Shown one piece after another: positions 25,100 to 33,766 of a DNA stretch of 64,000 nt. Location: assembly GCF_900103985.1 (NCBI RefSeq), contig NZ_FNIE01000014.1:124001-188000 (forward strand), written 5' to 3'. The DNA is from Actinacidiphila guanduensis (GTDB lineage Bacteria > Actinomycetota > Actinomycetes > Streptomycetales > Streptomycetaceae). The notes under the pieces were generated by a model, which saw nothing but the letters and a program-made list of their open reading frames with translations, did no database searches and was not told where the DNA came from. Position numbers and translations under genes: made by a program. Position 1 is the stretch's first letter, and every line of letters begins with the position of its first letter.

Positions 25100-25762
25100 A
25101 TGAGGCTCACTCCCCCGCACGCCCCCACCAAGAGCGAGGCGGCGTACCAGGCCCTGCTGCGGGCGATCCGGGCGGGCGACCTGGCGCCGGGCCAGCGGGT
25201 GATCATCGCCGAGGTCGCCGAGCAATTGGGGATGAGCCTCACGCCCGTGCGCGACGCGCTCGCCCTGCTCGCCGAGCAGGGCCTGGTGGTGCGCCGGCCC
25301 AACCACATGACGGTCATCAGCGAGCACACCCGCGAGCGGTCCGCGGAGGTGTCGATGCTGCGGTCCCTGCTGGAGCCGCAGGCGGCGATGCTGGCGGCCG
25401 TGCGCGCCGACCCGGACGCCCTGGCGGCGATCGGGGCGGCGTGCGCGGCCATGGACCGGGCGGTGGCCGGCGGTGACGGCGCCGGGCCGGGCGACGCCAA
25501 CGCCCGCTTCCACCAGGCGGTCGCGCGGGCCGGCGGCTCGGAGGTGCTGGCGGACTTCATCGACCGGCTGTGGAAGCAGATCCCGCTGCAAGGGCTCACC
25601 GTCACCGGCCAGTCGGCGAAGGCCGCCCGCGAGCACCGGGAGATCCTGGCGGCGATCGAGGCGGGCGACGGCGAGCAGGCCCGCCTGCTGATGGCCGCGC
25701 ACGTCGGCCACGCGGCAGCGGCGGCCGAGGCGTTCCTGGACGAGATCCGCCCCCGGGTCTGA
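25100..25762 (+). CDS. GntR-family transcriptional regulator (FCD type)
   Basis: A 220-residue regulator. Residues 10-75 form the GntR winged helix (KSEAAYQALLRAIRAGDLAPGQRVIIAEVAEQLGMSLTPVRDALALLAEQGLVV). Residues 85-215 form a helical FCD ligand domain with metal-type residues in DANARFHQAVARAGGSEVL and AAREHREILAAIEAGD...AHVGHA. ATG 25100 lies ten bases after the osmC stop, so it is probably co-transcribed. It may control this operon in response to an organosulfur ligand; the 44-bp palindrome is one possible target. Confidence 0.9.
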   Translation: MRLTPPHAPTKSEAAYQALLRAIRAGDLAPGQRVIIAEVAEQLGMSLTPVRDALALLAEQGLVVRRPNHMTVISEHTRERSAEVSMLRSLLEPQAAMLAAVRADPDALAAIGAACAAMDRAVAGGDGAGPGDANARFHQAVARAGGSEVLADFIDRLWKQIPLQGLTVTGQSAKAAREHREILAAIEAGDGEQARLLMAAHVGHAAAAAEAFLDEIRPRV

Positions 25763-25789
25763 GAGGCCGCCGCCGCGGGGGCTTCGAGG

Positions 25790-25814
25790 GCCCGACGGGC
25801 TGGGGGCGTCGGGC
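25790..25814. terminator. Hairpin between convergent gntR and sigma-factor genes
   Basis: GCCCGACG (25790-25797) pairs perfectly with CGTCGGGC (25807-25814) across nine bases, 28 bases after the gntR stop. No U-run. It probably ends the sulfur operon. Confidence 0.55.
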
Positions 25815-25932
25815 GCCGGGTGGCCCACGCCCCGGACCGCCTGGGCGCGGGACGCGAGGTCCCGGAGTTGGCAGTCCGAGCGGCCCCCCGGCCCCGGGTG
25901 TGCGGCGCGCGGCCCGGCGCTGCGCTGCGCTG

Positions 25933-26700
25933 TCAGCCTCCGCAGTTCTCGTCGAGCACCGCGGCGCGCAGGCCCGCGCACGTCTCGCGCAGCAGGCGGG
26001 AGACGTGCATCTGGGAGATACCGAGGGCCGTGGCGATGTCGCGCTGCTTCATGTCGGCGAAGTAGCGCAGGTAGAGCAGGCTGCGCTCGCGTTCGGGGAG
26101 CAGGACGAGCCGGTCGCGCACCGACTCGCGGTCCACGACGCGCTCCAGCGCGGGGTCGGGGCCACCGACGGCGTCGTGCAGGGTCGCGGCGGTCTCGCCG
26201 GCGGGCCGGTCCAGGGACAGCGGGGACAGCTCGGCCGCTGCCGCGAGCGCCTCCCTGACCTCGTCCTCGGGCAGGCCGGTGTGTTCGGCGAGGGCAGCGG
26301 GCTCCTCGGTGCCCAGTTCGCGGCAGGCCGCGCGGACCCGGGACCGCAGCTCCTTGACCTGGCGGGGCACGTGCACGCTCCACACGTGGTCGCGGAAGTG
26401 CCGCTTCAGCTCGCCGTCGACGGTGGGGACGGCGAAGCTCGGGAAGGCCGACCCGCGTGCCGGGTCGTACCGGCGGACCGCCTTGACCAGACCGAGCGCG
26501 GCCACCTGCCGCAGGTCGTCCAGGGGTTCGCCGCGGCCGCGGTAGCGGCGGGCCAGCCGCTCGGCCATCGGCATCCACACGACGACCAGCCGCTCGCGCA
26601 GCGCCTCGCGCTCCCCCGGCGCGGCAACCGTCAGCCGGCGCAGCAGCTCCGCCGACTCCGCGGGCTCGTCGTGCCGCCGCACGAGAGGGCGCTGGTGCAT
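25933..26700 (-). CDS. SigB/SigF/SigG-family RNA polymerase sigma factor
   Basis: A 255-residue group 3 sigma factor. Region 2 reads RYRGRGEPLDDLRQVAALGLVKAVRRYDPARGSAFPSFAVPTVDGELKRHFRD, region 3 includes VHVPRQVKELRSRVR, and region 4 has RERSLLYLRYFADMKQRDIATALGISQMHVSRLLRETC, the -35-binding helix-turn-helix. Streptomyces uses several such factors for stress and development, held in check by anti-sigma kinases of the RsbW/PrsH type; none is adjacent. ATG 26700. It could read stress promoters of the catalase block. Confidence 0.92.
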   Translation of the reverse strand: MHQRPLVRRHDEPAESAELLRRLTVAAPGEREALRERLVVVWMPMAERLARRYRGRGEPLDDLRQVAALGLVKAVRRYDPARGSAFPSFAVPTVDGELKRHFRDHVWSVHVPRQVKELRSRVRAACRELGTEEPAALAEHTGLPEDEVREALAAAAELSPLSLDRPAGETAATLHDAVGGPDPALERVVDRESVRDRLVLLPERERSLLYLRYFADMKQRDIATALGISQMHVSRLLRETCAGLRAAVLDENCGG

Positions 26701-26836
26701 CGGTGACCTTCCCGTGGCGGTGTGCGGGCGGGGGGACGGGCGGGCGCACCGCCGCGCGCGTCCAGTCTGCGCCGGTCACGACCGGCGGGCACCGCTTCTC
26801 CCTCGGACGGCCCACGAGCAGGACCCGCATGGTCGA

Positions 26837-26872
26837 GAGCGCGCCGGGCGTGCGGCGCCCGGGGGCGCGCTC
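26837..26872 (-). terminator. Bulged hairpin downstream of the small hypothetical gene
   Basis: GAGCGCGCC plus GGGCG on the left pair with CGCCC and GGCGCGCTC on the right, with a three-base bulge and a five-base loop. It lies 46 bases past the end of the minus-strand gene at 26918 and ahead of the sigma-factor gene, so it probably ends the katE unit. Confidence 0.5.
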
Positions 26873-26917
26873 CCTGCGTCGTCGCCCTCGCCCCGGCCGC
26901 GCCGTCGCGACGGGGCC

Positions 26918-27388
26918 TCATCGCCCGGTGGAGCCACCGCGGCGCAGCGGGCCCCAGGAGCGGGAGGCGCGTTCGACCTCCTCGGTGGCCTCGTCGATCA
27001 GCTCGGGCGCCAGCAGGGCGACCGGACGGGCCGAGCCGACCAGCGGCTCGTTGTCGGGGCCGCGGCCCTCCTCGTGGCCGGTGAGGACCCAGGCACCGAC
27101 ACCGGGCCCCTTGTCGGCCCGCAGGTGCACATAATCGTAGAGCCGGCGGGCCACCCACAGCCGCGGCGAGCGGTCGCCCCACCAGGGCTCGACGGCGAGC
27201 GGGCTCGCCGACAGCCCCGGCAGCGGCACGCCGGTCAGGTCGTCCATGCTGGCCGGGCCGCTCAGGTCCTCGCCGGGGCCGCGCGACCAGCGCACGTACA
27301 GCGGCTCGCCACCGGCCACCAGGTCCACCAGCTCGCCGAGTTCATGGAGCACGGGCAGGTCCGCCTGCCGCTCCACCGTATCGCCCAC
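26918..27388 (-). CDS. DUF6098-like hypothetical protein
   Basis: A 156-residue protein. The motif run LYVRWSRGPGEDL, DDLTGVPLPGLSASPLAVEPWWGDRSPRLWVARRLYDYVHLR and WVLTGHEEGRGPDNEPLV matches a domain I recall as DUF6098 from actinobacteria; the label is from memory. Function is unknown. Start GTG at 27388 (from the reading frame) has AGGAGGT; an upstream in-frame GTG at 27433 is weaker. It follows katE by 61 bases on the same strand and probably shares its transcript, hinting at a stress role. Confidence 0.75.
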   Translation of the reverse strand: MGDTVERQADLPVLHELGELVDLVAGGEPLYVRWSRGPGEDLSGPASMDDLTGVPLPGLSASPLAVEPWWGDRSPRLWVARRLYDYVHLRADKGPGVGAWVLTGHEEGRGPDNEPLVGSARPVALLAPELIDEATEEVERASRSWGPLRRGGSTGR

Positions 27389-27449
27389 TGCCGCCGACCT
27401 CCTGCCGCCCTCTCGCGCCAAAGCCCCGTTCACGGCCCGCCACCCCGTC

Positions 27450-29639
27450 TCAGCCGGTGAGCACCGGCGGGAAGCGGTCCCAGACCCGGTGGGCGGTGAG
27501 GAGTTCGGTGAGCCGGGCGAGGACCGCGGCCGTGTCGCCGCTCACCACGCCCGCGGAGCCGGCGGCCAGGCCCACCGCGGTCAGCACCGCCTCGCCCTCG
27601 CCGACGGCGCCGATCGCCTTGCCGTGCCGATAAGCCTCGGTGACCAGCAGCAGCACCCGCGGATCGAGGTCGGTGACGGCGGCGGTGTCCTCGTCGGCCT
27701 TGGCGTCCCGTACGGGGTGCGCGTCGGCGGCGGGTTCGGGCGCGTCGGCGAGGACCAGCGCGTCGAACTCGATCGAGCGGGCGGTGGCGAAGGTGCGCTG
27801 CACGCCGTCGCCGCCGGTCGGGGCCACCACCAGCGGCACCATCCCGGCCGCGTGCACGCCCTGCCGCAGCTCGGCGGTGTCCTGCCCGGGGTCGGCGACG
27901 ACGATGCCGACGGTGCGGCCGTCCAGCGGCCAGGTGCGGCCGAGCTGGGACAGCGCCGGGCTCGGCTCGGGGTCGGCGAGCGGCACCTGCGGCGCGGGGG
28001 CGGGCAGGCCGAGCCCGGCGGCCACGGCGGCGCACAGCTCGCCGTCGATGTTCGCCAGCACCTGCAGCCCGCGCTCCTTGATCGCCTGCTCGTAGCACTT
28101 GCCGAGCTCGAAGGTGTAGGCGGCGGTGATGTGTTCGCGCTCGGGCGAGGTCATGCTCCGCCAGAACAGCCGGGGCTGGCTGAAGTGGTCGTCGAACGAG
28201 GCGGCGGCGTCGCGTACCTTGCGGGACTCGGGCACCGGCACGGGCGCCTCGATGTAGCCGCCGGCGTCCGCGCCGGCCAGGAACGGGCAGCCGCCGTCGA
28301 GGGAGTTGGGCCGGTAGGGGGCCACCCCGCGGTGCACGGCCGTCTGGTGCATGCCGTCGCGCAGCATGTCGTTGACCGGCGCGTGGGTGCGGTTGATGGG
28401 CAACTGCGGGAAGTTGGGGCCGCCGAGCCGGGTGATCTGGGTGTCGACGTAGGAGAAGAGCCGGCCCTGCATGAGGGCGTCGTTGGTGACGTCGATGCCG
28501 GGCACCAGGTTGCCGACGTGGAAGGCGACCTGCTCGGTCTCGGCGAAGTAGTTCGACGGGTTGGCGTTCAGCGTGAGCAGCCCGACCGGCTGCACCGGGG
28601 CGATCTCCTCGGGCACGATCTTCGTCGGGTCGAGCAGGTCGATGCCCTGGAAGAGCTGGTCCTCGGTGTCGGGGAAGGTCTGCACGCCCAGCTCCCACTG
28701 CGGGTGGGCGCCGGACTCGATGGCGTCGGCGAGGTCCCTGCGGTGGAAGTCGGGGTCGATGCCCGCGGCGAGCTGCGCCTCCTCCCACACCAGGGAGTGC
28801 ACGCCCAGCTGCGGCTTCCAGTGGAACTTCACCAGCGTGGTGCTGCCGTCGGCGGCCACCAGGCGGAAGGTGTGGACGCCGAAGCCCTCCATCATCCGGT
28901 AGGAGCGCGGGATGCCGCGGTCGGACATGTTCCAGAGGGTGTGGAAGGTCGCCTCGGTGTGGAGGGTGACGAAGTCCCAGAAGGTGTCGTGGGCGCTCTG
29001 CGCCTGGGGGATCTCGCGGTCCGGGTGCGGCTTGCCGGCGTGGATGACGTCGGGGAACTTGATGGCGTCCTGGATGAAGAAGACCGGGATGTTGTTGCCG
29101 ACCAGGTCGAAGACGCCCTCGTCGGTGTAGAACTTCGTGGCGAAGCCGCGGGTGTCGCGCACGGTGTCGGCCGAGCCGCGCGAGCCGAGGACGGTGGAGA
29201 AGCGGACGAACACCGGGGTGCGGGCGCCCTCGGCCAGGAAGGCGGCGCGGGTGATGCGGGTCGCGGTGCCGTAGGACTCGAAGACGCCGTGCGCGGCCGC
29301 GCCCCGGGCGTGCACGACCCGCTCGGGGATGCGCTCGTGGTCGAAATGGGTGATCTTCTCGCGCAGGTGGTGGTCCTGGAGCAGCACCGGGCCGCGCGGC
29401 CCGGCCTTGAGCGAGTGGTCCGTCTCGTACAGCCGTGCGCCCTGGGCGGTCGTCAGGTAGGCCCCGCCCTGGGCGACTCCTCCTTGGTCGGTGCCGGTCT
29501 CCTGGCCGGTCGGGCTCACCGTCTCCGGGCCGGACTGGTCGGCCTTGGGCGGCAGCGGCCCGCGCGGCTCGGTGGGCTCCTCGTGGCTCGGCGGCTCGAC
29601 GCCCGGCGCTCCGGGGATCTGCGGGTCCTTGCTGCTCAC
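27450..29639 (-). CDS. katE: Large-subunit catalase HPII
   Basis: A 729-residue monofunctional haem catalase that dismutates hydrogen peroxide. The core carries the active His110 in RVVHARGAAAHGVFE, FVRFSTVLGSRGSADTVRDTRGFATKFYT, DLVGNNIPVFF, and the proximal Tyr in GRLFSYVDTQITRLGGPNF. After about residue 560 a flavodoxin-like C-terminal domain (DGRTVGIVVADPG...VLLLVTEAYRHGKAIGAVGEGEAVL) identifies the large HPII type. The N-terminal 55 residues are Pro/Glu-rich. Start GTG 29639 follows GAGGAG. In Streptomyces such catalases are often tied to osmotic or SigB-like control. Confidence 0.95.
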   Translation of the reverse strand: MSSKDPQIPGAPGVEPPSHEEPTEPRGPLPPKADQSGPETVSPTGQETGTDQGGVAQGGAYLTTAQGARLYETDHSLKAGPRGPVLLQDHHLREKITHFDHERIPERVVHARGAAAHGVFESYGTATRITRAAFLAEGARTPVFVRFSTVLGSRGSADTVRDTRGFATKFYTDEGVFDLVGNNIPVFFIQDAIKFPDVIHAGKPHPDREIPQAQSAHDTFWDFVTLHTEATFHTLWNMSDRGIPRSYRMMEGFGVHTFRLVAADGSTTLVKFHWKPQLGVHSLVWEEAQLAAGIDPDFHRRDLADAIESGAHPQWELGVQTFPDTEDQLFQGIDLLDPTKIVPEEIAPVQPVGLLTLNANPSNYFAETEQVAFHVGNLVPGIDVTNDALMQGRLFSYVDTQITRLGGPNFPQLPINRTHAPVNDMLRDGMHQTAVHRGVAPYRPNSLDGGCPFLAGADAGGYIEAPVPVPESRKVRDAAASFDDHFSQPRLFWRSMTSPEREHITAAYTFELGKCYEQAIKERGLQVLANIDGELCAAVAAGLGLPAPAPQVPLADPEPSPALSQLGRTWPLDGRTVGIVVADPGQDTAELRQGVHAAGMVPLVVAPTGGDGVQRTFATARSIEFDALVLADAPEPAADAHPVRDAKADEDTAAVTDLDPRVLLLVTEAYRHGKAIGAVGEGEAVLTAVGLAAGSAGVVSGDTAAVLARLTELLTAHRVWDRFPPVLTG

Positions 29640-29901
29640 TGTCTGCTCCTCGGGGGTGCGCGGTGGGCGCCCGACGGCGCGAGGCGGCCGGACGGGACGG
29701 GGAGAACGGGCCGGTGCGGCGGCCCCGCGCCTCCCGGGCAGCGGGGAGGGCGCGGGGCATGCGGTGCCGGTCTGGAGGACACCGGCACCTGCCGGGTGCC
29801 CCTACGGCGCGGCCGGAACCGCCCGGGGCCGGAACTTCCGCCGGATGGCGGGCGCCAGCAGGGGGCCGGTCCTCGCCGGTGGGCGGACCGGCCCCGGCGC
29901 G

Positions 29902-30741
29902 TCACAGGACGGGGCGGCCACCGGTGACGGCGAGGCGGGCACCGGAGATGTAGCTCCCCTCGTCGGAGGCGAGCAGCACGTACGCGGGGGCCACCTCCGC
30001 GGGCTGGCCGGGGCGGCCGAGCGGGGTGTTCGTGCCGAACTGCTCGACCTTCTCCGGCGGCATCGTGGAGGGGATCAGCGGTGTCCAGATCGGGCCGGGG
30101 GCCACGCTGTTGACGCGGATGCCGCGGTCACCGAGGAGCTGGGCGAGGGCCGCGCACATGTTGGCGATGCCCGCCTTGGTGACGTCGTAGGGCATCAGCG
30201 CCGGGCTCGGGGTGTCGGAATTGACCGAGGAGCTGCCGATGATCGAGGCGCCCGGGCGCATGTGCGGCACGGCGGCCTTGGACAGGTGGAACATCGCGCT
30301 GAGGTTCGTGGCCAGTGTGTGGTCCCACTCCTCGTCGGAGATCTCCTCCAGCGTGGTGTGGGTCATCTGGAAGGCCGCGTTGGAGACCAGGACGTCGATC
30401 CGGCCGAACTCGGCCACGGCCCGGTCCACGACCGCGCGGCAGTGCGCGGGGTCGGCGAGGTCGCCGGGGACGAGCACCGCCTTGCGGCCGGCCTCCTCCA
30501 CCCAGCGCGCGGTGTCGCGGGCGTCGTCGTCCTCGTCCAGGTAGGAGATCAGCACGTCGGCGCCCTCGCGGGCGAAGGCGATGGCCACCGCCTTGCCGAT
30601 GCCGCTGTCGCCGCCGGTGACGACCGCGGCCTTGCCTTCCAGGCGCCCCGAGCCGCGGTAGCTCTTCTCGCCGTGGTCGGGCCGCGGCTCCATGGGGGCG
30701 AGGGTGCCGGGCGGTTCCTGCTGCTGGGCGGGCTGGGTCAT
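29902..30741 (-). CDS. SDR family oxidoreductase (YhdG/glucose-ribitol dehydrogenase type)
   Basis: A 279-residue SDR. An N-terminal 45-residue Gln/Pro-rich extension (QPAQQQEPPGTLAPMEPRP) precedes the cofactor loop TGGDSGIG. Then come SNAA, the catalytic Tyr-Lys in MPYDVTKAGIANM, and ISGARLAVTGGRPVL at the end. The DHGEKSYRGSGRLEGKAAVVTGGDSGIGKAVAIAFAREGADVLI start is typical of a general-stress SDR group widespread in Gram-positives. ATG 30741 has GGGAACC only. Located behind katE in opposite reading order, it fits the stress block. Confidence 0.9.
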   Translation of the reverse strand: MTQPAQQQEPPGTLAPMEPRPDHGEKSYRGSGRLEGKAAVVTGGDSGIGKAVAIAFAREGADVLISYLDEDDDARDTARWVEEAGRKAVLVPGDLADPAHCRAVVDRAVAEFGRIDVLVSNAAFQMTHTTLEEISDEEWDHTLATNLSAMFHLSKAAVPHMRPGASIIGSSSVNSDTPSPALMPYDVTKAGIANMCAALAQLLGDRGIRVNSVAPGPIWTPLIPSTMPPEKVEQFGTNTPLGRPGQPAEVAPAYVLLASDEGSYISGARLAVTGGRPVL

Positions 30742-30887
30742 GGGGGTTCCCTCCGCTGTTCTGTGTGCTGTGTGCTGTGTCGTGCGGCGAGCCGCGGTTC
30801 CGGCCCGGCGCCGGGCCGGCGGGGCGCGGCGGCTCGTCCAGCGGCTCGGGTACCCGCTCGGAGGGCGCCAAACAGCGGCCGCGCGGT

Positions 30888-31220
30888 TCACGGCTGCGGC
30901 CGGTGCCAGGGCCCGAGCGGGATGCGTCGCGCGGGGATCCCCGGCACCTCGGGGTAGGGCTTCTGCTCCGGCACGGGCGCGGTGCTGCCGCCCGGCGGGC
31001 TCTTGCGCGGGGCGGTTTCCCGCAGCCGCCGCAGCCGGGCGGTGAGCAGCCGGATCACCGGTGTGCGCTCGCGGTGCGCGCACTCGTACCGCAGCAGCGC
31101 CTCCACCTGCGCGCGGTCCAGGTCGGCCACCCGGCTCTCGATCGCCCGCGTGGTCAGGTGCGGGTAGTCGGGGAGGGGGAGTTCCTGCGTATGGGGCTCG
31201 GGCAGCGCGTCGTCGAACAC
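30888..31220 (-). CDS. Small conserved actinobacterial protein
   Basis: A 110-residue protein with the pattern LPLPDYPHLTTRAIESRVADLDRAQVEALLRYECAHRERTPVIRLLTARLRRL, a helical block found in small Streptomyces and mycobacterial proteins. I recall a related DUF but cannot name it with certainty. The C-terminal 40 residues are Pro-rich. No membrane or signal sequence. The ATG at 31220 lies just after GAGGTGAT. It is divergent from the SDR at 31387. The role is unknown. Confidence 0.7.
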   Translation of the reverse strand: MFDDALPEPHTQELPLPDYPHLTTRAIESRVADLDRAQVEALLRYECAHRERTPVIRLLTARLRRLRETAPRKSPPGGSTAPVPEQKPYPEVPGIPARRIPLGPWHRPQP

Positions 31221-31386
31221 CTGATCATCACCTCGGGAAGACGTCCAGCAGCGCTGCTACCCCGCCGCCGCCCGTCCGAACAGCCCCCGAACGCCCCGTT
31301 ACGCCCGCCGTCCGCGGGTATCCGCCGGGCCGTACGCATCGGCGGCCGCGCACGGCGGCCGGAACCGGAAGAGGAGCGGAGACGGC

Positions 31387-32196
31387 ATGGCGGACAACGG
31401 GCGGACCCGGCGGCGCAGCGCGCTGGTGACCGGTGGCGACTCGGGGATCGGGCGGGCGACAGCGGTGCGGCTCGCGGCCGACGGGCTCGACGTCGGCGTC
31501 ACCTGGCACACCGACGAGGAGGGCGCCGAGCGGACGGCGGACGAAGCGCGCTCGCACGGCGTACGGGCCGAGACGGCCCGCCTCGACCTGGGCGACCTGC
31601 CCGCGGCCGCGGACGCGGCGGACGACCTGGCCGACCGGCTCGGCGGCCTGGACGTGCTGGTCAACGGCTCCGGCACCGGCACGGCGACGGCGTTCCTCGA
31701 CCTGGACCTGGCCACCGTCCGGCACGTCCTGGACGTGGACCTGCTCGGGCCGTTCCTGCTGGCCCAGCGGGCGGCCCGGCGGATGATCGCGGGCGGCCGG
31801 GGCGGGCGGATCGTGAACATCACCTCCGTCCACGAGCACCAGCCGCGGGTGGGCGCGGGGCCCTACTGCGCGGCCAAGGGCGGGCTGGGCCTGCTCACCC
31901 AGGTGATGGCGCTGGAGCTGGCCGAGCACGGCATCACCGTCAACGCGGTGGCCCCCGGCGAGATCGCCACGCCCATGACCGGCCAGGAGGACGCCGACGT
32001 CACCCGGGCCGACCGGCCGGGCATCCCGCTCGCCCGGCCCGGCGACGCCCGCGAGGTGGCCGCTGTCATCGCCTTCCTCGCCTCGCCGGACGCCTCCTAC
32101 GTCACGGGCGCGTCCTGGGCGGTGGACGGCGGCATGCTCCGCATGGGCCCGATGGCGGGCTCGCACCTGACGTCGAATCAGTGGCGCGAGCCCTGA
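31387..32196 (+). CDS. SDR family oxidoreductase (FabG-like)
   Basis: A 269-residue classical SDR. Cofactor loop TGGDSGIG near residues 15-22, NGSG in place of the common NNAG near 95, catalytic Ser in NITSVHEHQP, Tyr-Lys in GPYCAAKGGLGLL, and the C-terminal YVTGASWAVDGGM. The replacement of NNAG by NGSG is a modest change in the Asn tetrad region; the first Asn is kept. ATG 31387 has GGAAGAGGAGCGG. It is divergent from the small conserved protein. Substrate unknown. Confidence 0.9.
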   Translation: MADNGRTRRRSALVTGGDSGIGRATAVRLAADGLDVGVTWHTDEEGAERTADEARSHGVRAETARLDLGDLPAAADAADDLADRLGGLDVLVNGSGTGTATAFLDLDLATVRHVLDVDLLGPFLLAQRAARRMIAGGRGGRIVNITSVHEHQPRVGAGPYCAAKGGLGLLTQVMALELAEHGITVNAVAPGEIATPMTGQEDADVTRADRPGIPLARPGDAREVAAVIAFLASPDASYVTGASWAVDGGMLRMGPMAGSHLTSNQWREP

Positions 32197-32518
32197 CGGC
32201 GGCTCGGGCGCGGTGCCGGAGCGGCCCCGGACCTTTCCGGACTGCCGCGGGCCGATGTCCGCCTCCGCCGGGGCCCCGGAAGCGGCCTGTCACCGGAGGG
32301 CTCCGGAAGCTGCCGGGGGCACTCGGCTTGACCTCGACGCGCGGATTCCCCGGCCGCACACCGACCTGCCGCGGATTCGCCCGCGCGGGTACGGCCGGCG
32401 GCCGCCGGGTTGCCGGGCTGTCGGGTTGCCGGCACAGGATGGGGGCCGGGGGTGCCGGCACAGGTCCGCCCATACCCGGGCCCGGGCTGGCCGCTCCGGC
32501 TCGCGCCCGGCGCCCGGC
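32197..32518. other. Gap between convergent genes, no gene seen
   Basis: No gene is supported. It contains two copies of TGCCGGCACAGG (near 32428 and 32453), 25 bases apart, in a run of Gly/Pro-like repeats. No clear terminator stands out, although several weak GC hairpins could form. Confidence 0.4.
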
Positions 32519-33214
32519 TCACAACTGGCGGCGGACGCCTGCCTCGCGTTCGGTGCGGTGGACCTGGTGGGCGAGCCCGCCCTCCAGCGAGGTGCGGGCC
32601 CGGCCGCGTCGCCCGATCGGCAGCACCGTGTGCTGGGCGCCCTCCTCCAGCAGCAGGGCGAGGCCGCCGTAGAGGGCGAACGCGCCCAGGGCGACGCCGA
32701 ACCAGCCGGCCACCGTCTGCAGCACCTCCGCTCCCCCGGCCTGGTAGGCGCCGACGAGCACGAAGCGGCAGGCGCCGATGAGCAGCAGCACCCCGAACAG
32801 CGGCTTGCCCTGCAGCGAGGCCGCGCACAGCACGAGCATCAGCGGCGCGACCGTCAGCAGGAACACGGCGAGGACGGGACTGGGCGCCCCCGGTGTGCCC
32901 ATGGCCATCGTCAGCGCGCTGCCCGCCCAGACCCCGGCGAACACCGCCAGGGCGCAGGCCGCCCCGGCGTCGCGGGCGAGGAAGGCGAAGACGGCGGCCA
33001 GCAGCTCCAGCGGGACGGCGTAGACCAGGACGAGCAGCATCAGCGCGGAGGTCTGGCCCTGCGGGACCCAGTGCAGTTCCAGGGCGGTGAGCAGCACGCT
33101 CGCGGTGCCGAAGGCGAAGAACCCGAGCGGCAGGCTGCTGGCCACGGGCCGCAGCACGATCCGGGTGGCCCGCGCGGCGGGGGCGTCGCCGTCGGGACGG
33201 GTCTGTTCGGACAC
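32519..33214 (-). CDS. GPR1/FUN34/YaaH-like membrane transporter
   Basis: A 231-residue protein with six hydrophobic segments between residues 22 and 195. The opening RPVASSLPLGFFAFGTASVLLTALEL resembles the PxPLGLFGFG start of acetate/succinate transporters of the GPR1/FUN34/YaaH family, and the size and helix count fit. Later motifs are weak, so the call is tentative. The C-terminal 35 residues are basic and cytosolic. ATG 33214 has AGGAGG. It converges with the SDR gene. Confidence 0.65.
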   Translation of the reverse strand: MSEQTRPDGDAPAARATRIVLRPVASSLPLGFFAFGTASVLLTALELHWVPQGQTSALMLLVLVYAVPLELLAAVFAFLARDAGAACALAVFAGVWAGSALTMAMGTPGAPSPVLAVFLLTVAPLMLVLCAASLQGKPLFGVLLLIGACRFVLVGAYQAGGAEVLQTVAGWFGVALGAFALYGGLALLLEEGAQHTVLPIGRRGRARTSLEGGLAHQVHRTEREAGVRRQL

Positions 33215-33260
33215 GGTGCCTCCTGGGTGTCGTGTGGGCCGGGTGCCTCATGGCGGCTTC

Positions 33261-33290
33261 CGCCGTCTTCCGCCGTCTTCTGCCGTCTTC
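33261..33290. repeat. 10-bp tandem repeat
   Basis: Three consecutive units of (C/T)GCCGTCTTC at 33261, 33271 and 33281, with degenerate half-units on both sides (33251-33300). It lies just upstream of the membrane protein gene on the minus strand. It may be slippage-derived; no function is evident. Confidence 0.75.
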
Positions 33291-33302
33291 CGGTGCCTTC
33301 TC

Positions 33303-33551
33303 GGCGGGACACGCCCGGCGCCCGCCCTGCGCTCGGCGGTCGCCGCCGACGCGGAGATCGCCGTGGTGGGTGCCGACCGCCGGGCCCCCGGCCCGCAGGA
33401 CCTGCGACGGTCCGCGGACGGCGAGGGCGACGGCGGCAGCGAGAATGCGGCGGACGCGCTGGCCCGCAGGGCCGAGGAGGCGCTGCCGGGCGGCTTGGGC
33501 GCCCTGCCCCGCTGGGCGTACGACACGGGCGGTCAGGGAAGCCCGGGCTGA
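33303..33551 (+). pseudogene. Coding-like remnant without a clear start
   Basis: About 80 codons in one plus-strand frame have the strong third-position G/C bias of true genes and read like a soluble domain (ALRSAVAADAEIAVVGADRR...ENAADALARRAEEALPGG) ending at a TGA at 33551. No start codon with a ribosome site is present; the first usable in-frame starts are GTG at 33363 or 33366. It may be the tail of a deleted gene, or chance. I recognise no family. Confidence 0.3.
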
Positions 33552-33615
33552 CCGCGGCCGGCCCGGGCCGCATGTCCGTACGGTCGTACGGGCGTGGCCG
33601 ACCGCATGAAGTCGA

Positions 33616-33675
33616 CCGCATGAAAGAGCCGCCCCCACGGCAACCGTGGGGGCGGCTCCTTTCTGCTTCATGCGG
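33616..33675 (-). terminator. Two-tier hairpin terminator after the hemerythrin gene
   Basis: An inner 15-bp perfect stem, GAGCCGCCCCCACGG (33626-33640) with its complement (33644-33658) and a CAA loop, sits inside outer 9-bp arms CCGCATGAA (33616-33624) and TTCATGCGG (33667-33675). It lies about 90 bases past the end of the minus-strand hemerythrin gene. On that strand a short CTTTCAT run follows the inner stem. Confidence 0.75.
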
Positions 33676-33766
33676 CGTCTGCTTCACGCGGCCGCTGAGC
33701 CCGCGAGGGCCGCGTTCTTGCTTCACGCCGTCACGGAGCCTGCGCGGGTCGTGGCTCGGTCGCGGG

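Noticed and set aside
23327..26830. Long minus-strand open frame of over 1,100 codons
   Set aside because: It lies antisense to the sulfur operon, is Arg/Gly/Ala-rich and resembles no family.
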